From Desulfobulbus_C sp964551175 (GTDB lineage Bacteria > Desulfobacterota > Desulfobulbia > Desulfobulbales > Desulfobulbaceae), in the NCBI GenBank assembly GCA_964551175.1, contig CAZKBZ010000101.1, positions 1 through 9,507 on the forward strand: a DNA stretch of 9,507 nucleotides, read 5' to 3'. This document shows, piece after piece, positions 1 to 6,693 of this stretch (positions are counted from its first letter, which is position 1; each line of letters starts with the position of its first letter). A model generated the notes under the pieces. That model had not been told where the DNA came from, ran no database searches, and saw only the letters and a program-made list of their open reading frames with translations. Position numbers and translations under genes: made by a program.

Positions 1-210
1 AATACGTTGAAGAAGGATTGGTTACATTGTCCTGTTTTCCACTTTCATGGAAGAACCGGCAAAAGGGTTCACAGAAAAATCACATTGAGCGTTTTTCGAA
101 TTAAAAGAATTAAAAGGAATTAAAAGGGGTCAGAACAATATTACATTAACAGCCATTCCATACACTTAACACTAAAATACTTTCATTCAGCTCCCTTACT
201 TTCTCATCTG
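1..210. other. Left-edge intergenic region, no supported gene
   Basis: These 210 bases lie downstream of the dgkA stop codon and are AT-rich compared with the genes that follow. Two plus-strand frames are open to the window edge, one ending at TAA 102-104 and one at TAA 121-123. Both give short peptides without a recognisable motif, so I do not call a partial gene. The stretch contains a threefold tandem repeat (98-125) followed directly by ggggtcagaac. I see no clear rho-independent terminator for the leftward operon: no GC-rich stem followed by a T run on the minus strand. Confidence 0.5.
98..125. repeat. Three tandem copies of gaattaaaa
   Basis: The 9-mer gaattaaaa occurs at 98-106, 107-115 and 117-125, with one extra g before the third copy, and runs straight into ggggtcagaacaatatt. 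The repeat is plain in the sequence. Its role is unknown. From memory, similar aaaggggtcaga strings occur near IS200-like/REP-associated transposase genes in proteobacteria, so it may be a remnant edge of such an element. That link is an unverified recollection. Confidence 0.6.
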
Positions 211-618
211 TTATGGGGCTGCAATAAGCGTCCATGCGACATATATATTCCAGAGCTCGATGAACTCGATGCACATTACTACCAACCAGGCAAAGATGGC
301 CACACCGGTTGCTGCAGCAGCCACATCTTTAATCATCCTGATCTGTTCGTGATACTCCTTGTGAATAAAATCACAGATTGCCTCTATGGCGGTATTAAAC
401 ATCTCTGAGGCGATCATAAAGGCGGTTGCCAGTACAATCATTGATGAGTCGATCCATCCATTGTAGAGAACAACCGGCACCAGCACAATGCTCGAAAAAA
501 TCACCTTGTACATTACGCTGAAATCAGCAAGTGCGTAGCGCAGGCCGGAAAAGATCACCCGCAGTTTTCGCATGTGATGGTATCCTTTTTCTCCGGTCCC
601 AAGTATTTTGTTTTTCAT
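211..618 (-). CDS. dgkA: DgkA-type integral membrane lipid kinase
   Basis: A 135-aa inner-membrane kinase of the DgkA family, which phosphorylates diacylglycerol or undecaprenol with ATP and returns the lipid to the phospholipid or cell-wall carrier pool. The family signature is clear: SEMFNTAIEAICDF (71-84), carrying E72, N75, E79 and D83, then EYHE and IKDVAAAA (96-103) with K97 and D98. Three hydrophobic helices are visible, roughly 39-56, 58-80 and 100-120. The ATG at 616-618 is chosen because AGGAG lies 8-9 nt upstream and the conserved protein begins there. A longer upstream reading to 813 is only the antisense-like overlap with the PAP2 gene. The start overlaps the PAP2 stop by 4 nt (ATGA), implying translational coupling. 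Oddity: the glutamate expected after GLRYA in the first amphipathic helix (E28 of E. coli DgkA) seems to be replaced within ADFSV. Family assignment is secure; the substrate is not. Confidence 0.9.
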   Translation of the reverse strand: MKNKILGTGEKGYHHMRKLRVIFSGLRYALADFSVMYKVIFSSIVLVPVVLYNGWIDSSMIVLATAFMIASEMFNTAIEAICDFIHKEYHEQIRMIKDVAAAATGVAIFAWLVVMCIEFIELWNIYVAWTLIAAP

Positions 619-1259
619 GCAAATGCTCCTGACTTGCCGACAATAACGATGAGTGCCCCCCAGCTGAGGGCCACTAAAACCCCTGCCAGCACATCGCTTG
701 GAAAATGGACCTGAAGATACATACGGGACAGGGCCACACTGACAGCAAGCAGCAGGAGCACAAGTGCTGTGGCAAGCCGCCACTGTCCGCTCAACCCGAC
801 GGCCACCAGCCACAGCATAATTGCAAATCCAAAGGCCTGCGTCGTGTGGGCACTGGGAAAGGAAGGATCGGGCGGCAGTGCTTCAGGGCTGAGCACGCTG
901 CCGGGCCGCTCCCTGGCCAGCAGGAATTTAATCAGATAGGTCATGGCGGTCGCACCCAGAAAACCAAGGTTAAAAAGATAGAACTCCCGCTGATGCCCCC
1001 TGGCCAGCAGCAGGATACTGAGTACAGCGTCAAGCGGCAGCAGCAGCTTGAGCGAACCCAGCCACGTAACTGTGTAAAAAAACGTATCCAGAACCGGATT
1101 TTTCCGGGAATGAAGCCATGCCAGCAGCCACTCGTCCCAGCTGTTTACAACTCCCTGCCGTACCAGCAGCGTCAGCAATGCCAGCAGTGCCAGTATCAGA
1201 ATTATTGCCGCCCCGAACAGAAGCCTTCCATCCGGATTCAGTTTTTCATAAAGGTTCAT
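615..1259 (-). CDS. PAP2-family membrane lipid phosphatase
   Basis: A 214-aa polytopic phosphatase of the PAP2/PgpB superfamily. All three signature motifs are present in order: KFLLARERP (111-119, the K-x6-RP motif), PSFPSAH (132-138, a PSAH form of the usual PSGH, with H138) and SRMYLQVHFPSD (178-189, with R179, nucleophile H185 and D189). About six hydrophobic segments surround them, placing the active site on the periplasmic face as is usual for the family. Likely substrates are undecaprenyl pyrophosphate, phosphatidylglycerophosphate or phosphatidate; the sequence does not decide between them. The start ATG (1257-1259) has a weak AGCAGG ribosome site. It lies 32 nt after the preceding gene and overlaps dgkA by 4 nt, so phosphatase and kinase are probably made together and act on the same lipid pool. 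In some Gram-positive bacteria comparable PAP2 and DgkA domains are fused into one protein. Confidence 0.92.
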   Translation of the reverse strand: MNLYEKLNPDGRLLFGAAIILILALLALLTLLVRQGVVNSWDEWLLAWLHSRKNPVLDTFFYTVTWLGSLKLLLPLDAVLSILLLARGHQREFYLFNLGFLGATAMTYLIKFLLARERPGSVLSPEALPPDPSFPSAHTTQAFGFAIMLWLVAVGLSGQWRLATALVLLLLAVSVALSRMYLQVHFPSDVLAGVLVALSWGALIVIVGKSGAFA

Positions 1260-1291
1260 AACCTGCTCTTTTTTTCTCTATATCGGTTCTA

Positions 1292-1837
1292 TTATTTCAA
1301 TTTCTTTATCGGCTTGTCCTGTGAGATCTTCATCTGTCCCTGGGCAGCCAATGTTTTTTTTCGGGCCAGGGCAATCTGTCTTCCCCGTGCCAGGTAACCC
1401 GCCAGTCCGCCGCCGGCAGTGGTGAGAATGAGCAGGCCGAAGGTGACAAACTGGGAGTAGAGCATGACGGCTCCCAGGGCCAGGGCCCCGGCAAAGGCAG
1501 CACCAACCTTGAAGTTGGCCCCGGCATGGGCACGCCTGGTTTCTTTGAGTATCTGCTGCTGACTCTTGCTGACGATCCTTGATTTCTGCCGTTCTGCATT
1601 CACCCGGATCTTTTCCCGTTCCCGTGCGTGTGCCTCCTTGATGGTTTCCAGCTCATCCATGTGGCGATGGCGGGCAATGGAGGAAAACCAGAAGGCTGCC
1701 AGCACGCTGAACAGAATCTCCAGCAGGCCGATGGTCAGCATCAACTGGGTATTATCAAGTCCAGCCTGGGTGACGGCAAAAAAAAGCGCTATTGAAACCA
1801 GCTGCACCAGGATAATACCGGGCAGAAATCGTAACAT
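1292..1837 (-). CDS. Membrane protein with central charged helix, function unknown
   Basis: A 181-aa protein without a domain I can name. It has two N-terminal hydrophobic segments (about 3-23 and 30-53), a very charged, Glu/Lys/Arg-rich helix (about 56-107) likely to be a cytoplasmic coiled coil, two more hydrophobic segments (about 111-129 and 131-149, the second glycine-rich with TTAGGGLAG), and a basic tail. The stretch ETRRAHAGANFKVG, where the helix meets the third membrane segment, looks like the most constrained part. I have an impression that similar proteins are widespread in proteobacteria as uncharacterised membrane proteins, but could not check. The start ATG (1835-1837) has a strong GAGGAAGG ribosome site. 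It sits 51 nt after the phosphoribosyltransferase stop and 32 nt before the PAP2 start, consistent with one transcript. A scaffold or stress-related membrane role is possible but only guesswork. Confidence 0.8.
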   Translation of the reverse strand: MLRFLPGIILVQLVSIALFFAVTQAGLDNTQLMLTIGLLEILFSVLAAFWFSSIARHRHMDELETIKEAHAREREKIRVNAERQKSRIVSKSQQQILKETRRAHAGANFKVGAAFAGALALGAVMLYSQFVTFGLLILTTAGGGLAGYLARGRQIALARKKTLAAQGQMKISQDKPIKKLK

Positions 1838-1888
1838 AATCCTTCCTCGAAATAATAACCATTGTGTCGGATCCGCTATCCTTGCTGA

Positions 1889-2661
1889 TTACCGGTGGTT
1901 CTCTTTTTCCATCATCCTGAAAACCAGCTCCAGCCTGCCAGCCGGTACCCGAACCCCATAATCCTGCTGAAGCATTCTGTCCGCCGCTTCAACCGTTGCC
2001 GGCAGATCAGGCATGGCCCGCAGGAAACCGCCGATGTCTTCCACAACTGCCCAGGGGTAAATGATCCAGCGCCATTTGACTATTTTCCCGGCATAATAAT
2101 CAGGACGCAACGTAGATTGCTTTTTATGCTGCAGGACCGCAAGCCTGACCTCGGCCGGGCCAAACTCCCTGATATGTTCCAGTGCCACCTCCACAGTATC
2201 ACCCGTATCAGTGATATCATCGACAAGGAGCACCTTGAGTCCCCTGATCTCCATGCACAGCGGTGACGAAATCCTGGCTGTTTCCGCCTTGCTGCTGCCC
2301 GCAGTATAGTGCGAAATGCGGATACTGGTAAGGTTGTAAATGTCCAGAAAANNNNNNNNNNNNNNNNNNNNNNNNNNNNNNNNNNNNNNNNNNNNNNNNN
2401 NNNNNNNNNNNNNNNNNNNNNNNNNNNNNNNNNNNNNNNNNNNNNNNNNNNGCCCGCAGTATAGTGCGAAATGCGGATACTGGTAAGGTTGTAAATGTCC
2501 AGAAAATCACAGATTAGCCGGGCCGGCACGTATCCGCCCCGTGCTATGGCGATAACCACATCAGGGTTGTAACCGGCCTCTTTAATCCGGCAGGCCACAA
2601 GAGCCGACAGTCGGTACACTTCCCCCCAGGAAACAAGTTCACATTGAAATTGTCTGGCCAT
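1889..2661 (-). CDS. Phosphoribosyltransferase (COG2236-like), interrupted by assembly gap
   Basis: A purine-type phosphoribosyltransferase, probably transferring ribose-5-phosphate from PRPP to hypoxanthine, guanine or xanthine in salvage. As given, the frame breaks at 100 Ns (2352-2451). When the duplicated 55 bases and the Ns (155 nt) are removed, the two halves join in frame into 205 aa. In that protein the N-terminal CELVSWGEVYRL leads into the pyrophosphate-loop region AIARGGYVPAR (38-48). The PRPP-binding motif VLLVDDITDTGDTV is at 92-105. A WIIYPWAVVE segment (147-156) is typical of this archaeal/bacterial subgroup as I remember it. I place the start at ATG 2659-2661; AGGA lies about 14 nt upstream, rather far, and an in-frame TTG at 2692-2694 would add 11 residues. 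It follows the peptidase by 49 nt. Family is confident; the base specificity is not determined. Confidence 0.88.
2297..2351. repeat. 55-nt exact duplicate, copy 1 (left of gap)
   Basis: The bases from gcccgcagtatag through tgtccagaaaa are identical, base for base, to 2452-2506 on the other side of the N run. The copy ends exactly at the first N. It encodes part of the phosphoribosyltransferase (around CDFLDIYNLTSIRISHYTAG, 51-70). This is best read as the same genomic sequence present at the ends of two contigs, not as a biological repeat. Confidence 0.97.
2352..2451. other. Assembly gap, exactly 100 Ns
   Basis: The N run is exactly 100 long, the usual placeholder for a gap of unknown size. 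Since both flanks end and begin with the same 55 nt, the two contigs overlap and the true gap length is probably negative (about -55). The coding frame supports this: removing 155 nt brings the two halves of the gene into the same frame. Confidence 0.97.
2452..2506. repeat. 55-nt exact duplicate, copy 2 (right of gap)
   Basis: Identical to 2297-2351 and beginning immediately after the last N. A 55-nt overlap equals a k-mer length commonly used by de Bruijn graph assemblers, which fits a scaffolder joining two contigs without merging their shared end. Confidence 0.97.
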
Positions 2662-2710
2662 AATGTTCGTTTTTTTCCTGTTCTGTTCAGGCAACCTTGC
2701 AAAATTGCCT

Positions 2711-4255
2711 TCAGAATGAATATGTTGCCACTACCGATCTCTCCTGCACCGGAATATTTTCTATAAACTGGTCCGGTTGCAGGGGGTGGCCTGTTTGGTC
2801 CCTGATAAAGTCTGCAAGATCCGGACTGTTTTCCTGGCCCCACCACTCCTGCAGCATGGAGCCCGCTTCTGTTTTCAGGTACCACGACTCACCATACCTG
2901 TTCTGCAGAAATTTCTCCATGGAGGCGGAGCCGAGAAAGGCCTGAAAATAGTCAAGAGAATAAAAATCAGGCATCAGGTCAAAGAGATAGGTTTCCGGAT
3001 CATAGTAAAAACCTGTCTGCTGCTGCATGGTATCGGCATAGTACTGTTCCCCGCGCTGGAGATATCCCTTTTGAAAATTCTTCACCTCGATCATCAGCTT
3101 GGCCGCATACCTCCTGGCCAGGGTGAGCCATTTTATATCATGCACCCGGGAAATCATTGCTGCAACATCATGCTCAAGGCCCAGAACCTCGTGAAGGAAG
3201 CCTGTTGACATGCACATTTTCTGGAACAGGAATCCAAAACTCTCTGAAAGTCCACCTGATTGAAAAAAATCGGTCTGTACCGGAGACTGCCCAGCTTCCG
3301 CATACAGAAAACTCATTGCATGACCGAGCTCGTGGCAGAGGGACTCCAGGTCGAGCCAGCCCTGCATGGGCCCTACGATGATATGAATTTCACCGGGAAT
3401 ATGTACAGGAATGCAGTAGGGCTGAACTCCGGGCTCGTCCTGCTCGTGAATGATCAGCCGCTCCCGGTTTGAGACAAGCCTGTAGCCGCTCTTATGAAAA
3501 AAACCGAGAATATCGCCGGTGCTGAGCCCGGCAGGAAAGAACTGGTCCAGGTAACGCAGCCCAAGCAGATAGATAGCATCAAAACGGGAGGCCTGCTCCA
3601 GGGAAAGAGTGGTGACTTTGTAGAGAAGCGGCCTCAGCAGCTTTCTGTAGGACACTTCGGTTTTCTGAAGAAAAACCGAAGCCTCTGCAGCAGCACGGCT
3701 TAAGGATATACCTCTTTTTTCTTCACAAAAAGCTATATAATCGGAATAATGAAGCTCTTCCGAAAGCACATCAAGCAACGCCTTCCAGGTGGCATGGCTG
3801 AAAGGTGCAAGGAAACGACACAGGGAGCGCACTTCCCCTGTCAGAATACTGCGGGCATCCGTATCATGTGTCTGCTGGCACCAGGTGACCACCTGGTTGA
3901 AGGGAACATTCTGACCGTTCACCCGGGCATTGGCTCCGTTCATCCAGGTGGTGAGCATGGCCTGAACAGGCTCCACCCGGAACCGCAGAAAATGATCCGC
4001 GGCCAGATGATACAGTTGATTTTTTCCCTTACCGGTGTCGAGTTTCCTGATGGTTTCCAGATCCGATATGGTCAGCAGGAGTTCGTCATTGTCCCGGGAC
4101 TGCATATCGCCCAGATGCAGGGCAAGATCCCGTTGTCGTGCAGACACGGTGATAGCCTGAAGTCTCCTCTGCCAGTACTCCCGAAAGGCAGCTTTATCAT
4201 CCTGGTTCGGCTCCATGAAGAATCCGGTTGTGTTCTTTTCTGTTTCCAATGTCAT
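2711..4255 (-). CDS. M3-like zinc metallopeptidase (gluzincin)
   Basis: A 514-aa, probably cytoplasmic, zinc peptidase with no signal peptide. The zinc site is LCHELGHAMSF, with H308, catalytic E309 and H312, followed by GGLSESFGF in which E338 is the likely third ligand. The 26-residue spacing from H312 matches the HExxH...E arrangement of the M3 (oligopeptidase F/thimet) family. The region before the motif is largely helical, and PVHIPGEIHIIVGP resembles the strand leading into the M3 catalytic helix. At 514 residues it is shorter than typical M3 oligopeptidases (about 560-700), so it is a compact or divergent member. The start ATG (4253-4255) overlaps the stop of the preceding hydrolase gene by 4 nt; a second in-frame ATG at 4214-4216 is possible. 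Substrate is unknown; short peptides would fit the family and the adjacent permease. Confidence 0.85.
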   Translation of the reverse strand: MTLETEKNTTGFFMEPNQDDKAAFREYWQRRLQAITVSARQRDLALHLGDMQSRDNDELLLTISDLETIRKLDTGKGKNQLYHLAADHFLRFRVEPVQAMLTTWMNGANARVNGQNVPFNQVVTWCQQTHDTDARSILTGEVRSLCRFLAPFSHATWKALLDVLSEELHYSDYIAFCEEKRGISLSRAAAEASVFLQKTEVSYRKLLRPLLYKVTTLSLEQASRFDAIYLLGLRYLDQFFPAGLSTGDILGFFHKSGYRLVSNRERLIIHEQDEPGVQPYCIPVHIPGEIHIIVGPMQGWLDLESLCHELGHAMSFLYAEAGQSPVQTDFFQSGGLSESFGFLFQKMCMSTGFLHEVLGLEHDVAAMISRVHDIKWLTLARRYAAKLMIEVKNFQKGYLQRGEQYYADTMQQQTGFYYDPETYLFDLMPDFYSLDYFQAFLGSASMEKFLQNRYGESWYLKTEAGSMLQEWWGQENSPDLADFIRDQTGHPLQPDQFIENIPVQERSVVATYSF

Positions 4256-4869
4256 CTCATCATGCGTTCCCGGATTTCCTGCCAGTAAACCGGCCTGCCC
4301 CAGTTGGCAAGAGGTACCTTGAGAAGAGACAATTTTTCCTGCCGGCTGCCGCTGTAGGTATCCACCGCTTCAACCAGAAACTCCACCCGGTAGCCCCGGA
4401 AAAACAGCTCCTGGGCCGTGCAGAGGACGCAGCAGTCCAGGGTCAGGCCGATCAGTAAAACTGGTTTGTTTTCCCGTGGAGGCCCGACCACAGCCGCCAG
4501 CCAGTCTGTAAACCCTGCCGGATCCGGATAGGGTGCTCCAGGTTTTTTCCCGGCCAGTCCGCCATTGTTGCGCACCCAGACAGGAGAATGCATGGACTTG
4601 ACCCAGACCTGCGGATGCTTGACATGGGCAGGAAGCAGCGACTTATAACCCGGTGTTCCCGGCACACAGTGCGCAAAGGGGGCACCCGGGCGGGGCGGCC
4701 TGTAGTCAGAGATAATCTCGACGATCTGTATGCCGTGTTTTCGGCAATGGGATACAAATGTCTCTATAAAAACCACGCAGGGCCGAAGCCGGTAACAGGG
4801 GCCGCCTTCAGTGGTGAAATCTCTCTGCAGATCTACTGAAATGACCCGCATTGAGTGCCGAATATCCAT
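4252..4869 (-). CDS. Isochorismatase-fold cysteine hydrolase
   Basis: A 205-aa cytoplasmic hydrolase of the isochorismatase/nicotinamidase superfamily. The expected triad is visible: D13 in SVDLQRDF, K91 in VWVKSMHSP, and nucleophile C147 in GLTLDCCVLCTA, where three cysteines (146, 147, 150) lie close together. The family cleaves amide or C-O bonds in small molecules such as nicotinamide, ureidomalonate or isochorismate; I cannot assign the substrate. The reading frame is open to 5061, but this overlaps the permease gene, and the fold begins at MRVISVDLQ. I chose ATG 4867-4869; ATG 4849-4851 is equally possible. Neither has a good ribosome site; an AGGAG at 4900-4904 is about 30 nt away from the first. 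It follows the permease by 47 nt and overlaps the peptidase start by 4 nt. The permease may import its substrate. Confidence 0.85.
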   Translation of the reverse strand: MDIRHSMRVISVDLQRDFTTEGGPCYRLRPCVVFIETFVSHCRKHGIQIVEIISDYRPPRPGAPFAHCVPGTPGYKSLLPAHVKHPQVWVKSMHSPVWVRNNGGLAGKKPGAPYPDPAGFTDWLAAVVGPPRENKPVLLIGLTLDCCVLCTAQELFFRGYRVEFLVEAVDTYSGSRQEKLSLLKVPLANWGRPVYWQEIRERMMR

Positions 4870-4916
4870 ATTCCGGGTGAAGAATTCATCTGTTGCGTGC
4901 TCCTGGCGCAATATTA

Positions 4917-6131
4917 TCAAAAAAATCTGTGTACCAGTTCCAGAAAAATCATTGTGCAGCTGATAAAAAAACCGGCCCAGGGCACCCAGACCGGCACGAC
5001 CATGCAGTTTTCCGGCCTGGGATCGCGGCCCTTGATGACGATTAATGCCAGATTGATACAAACAAAGACGGTAAGTGTCACCAGGCTGGTCAGCCGGGCC
5101 AGCGTTACCAGTGGTTGCCAGAGTGCCATACTGAGAATAAGCGTGGTCAACAGCACGGTGGCCCGCAACGGGGTTCTGGTCCTGGGGTTGACTCTACCGA
5201 TACACTCCGGCAGCCATCCCTGGCTGCTCAGCCCGTACAGAACCCGGGCACCCATGATGATCTGTACCAGGGCTCCGTTGGTGACGGCAAAAAGGCTGAC
5301 CAGGGTGATAAGTGTCGGCGCTGTACCTGTTTCATGTTGATAGAGAAGAGCCAGGGGGGCATGACTGCCGGCAAGCTTTTCCATGGGCAGGGATAACACG
5401 GCCACCAGGGCAACCGCCATGTAGAGAATTGAGGTGATGACAAGGCAGGAAATAATGGCCAGCGGCATACTGGTCCGAGGATTCCTGACTTCTTCGGCAA
5501 CATTGACCATATCTTCAAAGCCGATATAGGCGTAAAAGGCAAGAAAGGCACCACTGAATACCGTAGCCCAGTCGGCCGTCTTCCACGGCGGAATCATCTC
5601 AGGAAGTCGGGCGGGCAACCGGGCCAGAGCATCGCCACCAACCCACAGGATATAGCACAGCCCGAACAGTTCGAGAAAGGTCATCAGGGAGATCGTTGTC
5701 ACCGACTCGCTGATTCCCCAGCAGGCGACCAGGCCAAGAGTGATGATCAGGCAGCTGAGCACCAGCCAGTCGGGCAGGTTAATGAAGATATGGAGGTAGC
5801 CTGCAAAACCGCGGGAAATGGTGGCGGCTGAAATCACCCCTATGGATACAACTAAGAGACCGACCGTGGTGGAAAGCAGCCTCCGGCCAAAGGCTTTCTG
5901 GGTATAAAGTGCTTCACCGGCGCTTCTGGGGAATCGTGAGCTGAGCTCGGCAAAGGAAAAGGCGGAAAAGCCGGCAATACCAGAGGCAATCAAAAAGGCA
6001 AGCGGCGTATAGAGCCCTGCTGTTGCAGCCACTTCCCCGACCAGCACATAGATGCCGGCACCGAGGATAGTGCCAAGCCCGTAAAAGATGATGAGAAACG
6101 GAGAAAGGCTGCGCTTCAGCGTAACCTGCAT
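4917..6131 (-). CDS. APC-superfamily amino acid/amine permease
   Basis: A 404-aa inner-membrane transporter with 11-12 hydrophobic segments and the LeuT-like APC fold. The unwound first helix is recognisable as GLGTILGAGIYVLVG (18-32). The cytoplasmic region after helix 2 carries AELSSRFPRSAGEALYTQ (61-78). Helix 6 and its loop read FYAYIGFEDMVNVAEE (199-214) then RNPRTSMP, all typical of amino acid/polyamine/cation exchangers and symporters. Substrate cannot be told from sequence; neutral or cationic amino acids are usual. At 404 aa it is slightly short, with only a brief hydrophobic C-terminus after GRDPRPEN. The ATG at 6129-6131 lacks a good ribosome site: GGAG in the preceding stop region is 20-odd nt away. 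Translation may depend on the upstream gene, which ends 21 nt before. Confidence 0.92.
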   Translation of the reverse strand: MQVTLKRSLSPFLIIFYGLGTILGAGIYVLVGEVAATAGLYTPLAFLIASGIAGFSAFSFAELSSRFPRSAGEALYTQKAFGRRLLSTTVGLLVVSIGVISAATISRGFAGYLHIFINLPDWLVLSCLIITLGLVACWGISESVTTISLMTFLELFGLCYILWVGGDALARLPARLPEMIPPWKTADWATVFSGAFLAFYAYIGFEDMVNVAEEVRNPRTSMPLAIISCLVITSILYMAVALVAVLSLPMEKLAGSHAPLALLYQHETGTAPTLITLVSLFAVTNGALVQIIMGARVLYGLSSQGWLPECIGRVNPRTRTPLRATVLLTTLILSMALWQPLVTLARLTSLVTLTVFVCINLALIVIKGRDPRPENCMVVPVWVPWAGFFISCTMIFLELVHRFF

Positions 6132-6152
6132 GATTACATCAGCGGTACGGAG

Positions 6153-6638
6153 CTACTCCCTGCTCCAGAGCATCCGGATTGTTTTTTCACCATCACCATA
6201 GGTAAACGAAAGCTCACCCTGGTAGGCACGGGAAAGCGCCTTCCCGATACGGCGGGCAATATGGATACCTGTGGTGGTAATCAGGGTCTGGTCCTGATCT
6301 TCGGTGATATCCATGATTCTTTCCAGTGGATGCTCATTTTTTTCCAGCTTTTCTTCGTTGCGGATGAGATTAAGCATCTCCTCACGATGCTTTGCAAAAA
6401 AAGACCCCTTCAGTTCCAGCTGCCCTGCCGGATAGTTATCGGCAATACGCTGGCAGGCGGGACAGACGACCTGGTTGGCCTTGAAAGGTGGTTCATACCA
6501 GGTCCAGCGACCTTCAATGTAGACACTGTTGCACACGGTGCAGACGGTCGGTTCCGGCCATTTTTTATCCTCTCTGTAGGTATCATGGCGTTTTTCCTGC
6601 ACCAGCCTGTCTCTTCGTCCATATTGACCCTTATCCAT
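6153..6638 (-). CDS. BCAM0308-type zinc-ribbon protein
   Basis: A 161-aa soluble protein resembling the BCAM0308 family, named after a Burkholderia protein of unknown function. An N-terminal zinc ribbon is formed by CTVC (33-36) and CPAC (59-62), with GRWTWYEPP between them and QRIADNYPAG after. A charged helical middle follows (about 82-105, with HREEMLNLIRNEE). The C-terminal part contains TTTGIHIARRIGKAL (121-135), GELSFTYGD (141-149) and IRMLW (154-158), which looks like a small alpha/beta nucleic-acid-binding or chaperone-like fold. The start ATG (6636-6638) has an excellent GGGAGG ribosome site at good spacing. It is the first gene of the leftward cluster, so the promoter should lie in 6639-6778. 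Zinc binding is inferred from the four cysteines; function is unknown. Confidence 0.82.
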   Translation of the reverse strand: MDKGQYGRRDRLVQEKRHDTYREDKKWPEPTVCTVCNSVYIEGRWTWYEPPFKANQVVCPACQRIADNYPAGQLELKGSFFAKHREEMLNLIRNEEKLEKNEHPLERIMDITEDQDQTLITTTGIHIARRIGKALSRAYQGELSFTYGDGEKTIRMLWSRE

Positions 6639-6693
6639 TGCTCATCCTCCCTGTATGTCCAAACCTTGTCTGTTCATTTCCACCGGAGAGCTA

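Noticed and set aside
3..104. C-terminal end of a plus-strand gene entering from the left
   Set aside because: Open to the edge for 33 codons, but a second frame is equally open and neither peptide has a motif.
705..1397. 230-aa plus-strand open frame
   Set aside because: It lies antisense to the PAP2 gene and the following membrane-protein gene, is very rich in Gln/Pro/Arg, and shows no domain.
2297..2506. Direct repeat as a transposon target duplication or attachment site
   Set aside because: The copies abut the Ns exactly, are 55 nt long and lie inside one gene whose frame is restored on merging, all pointing to contig overlap.
2080..2694. Phosphoribosyltransferase as a frameshifted pseudogene
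   Set aside because: The frame break is created by the duplicated 55 nt plus 100 Ns; the collapsed sequence is intact.
3749..4288. 179-aa plus-strand open frame
   Set aside because: Antisense to the M3-like peptidase, no recognisable domain.
4870..5061. N-terminal extension of the cysteine hydrolase
   Set aside because: This part overlaps the permease coding region and precedes the start of the conserved fold; it looks like an out-of-frame shadow.
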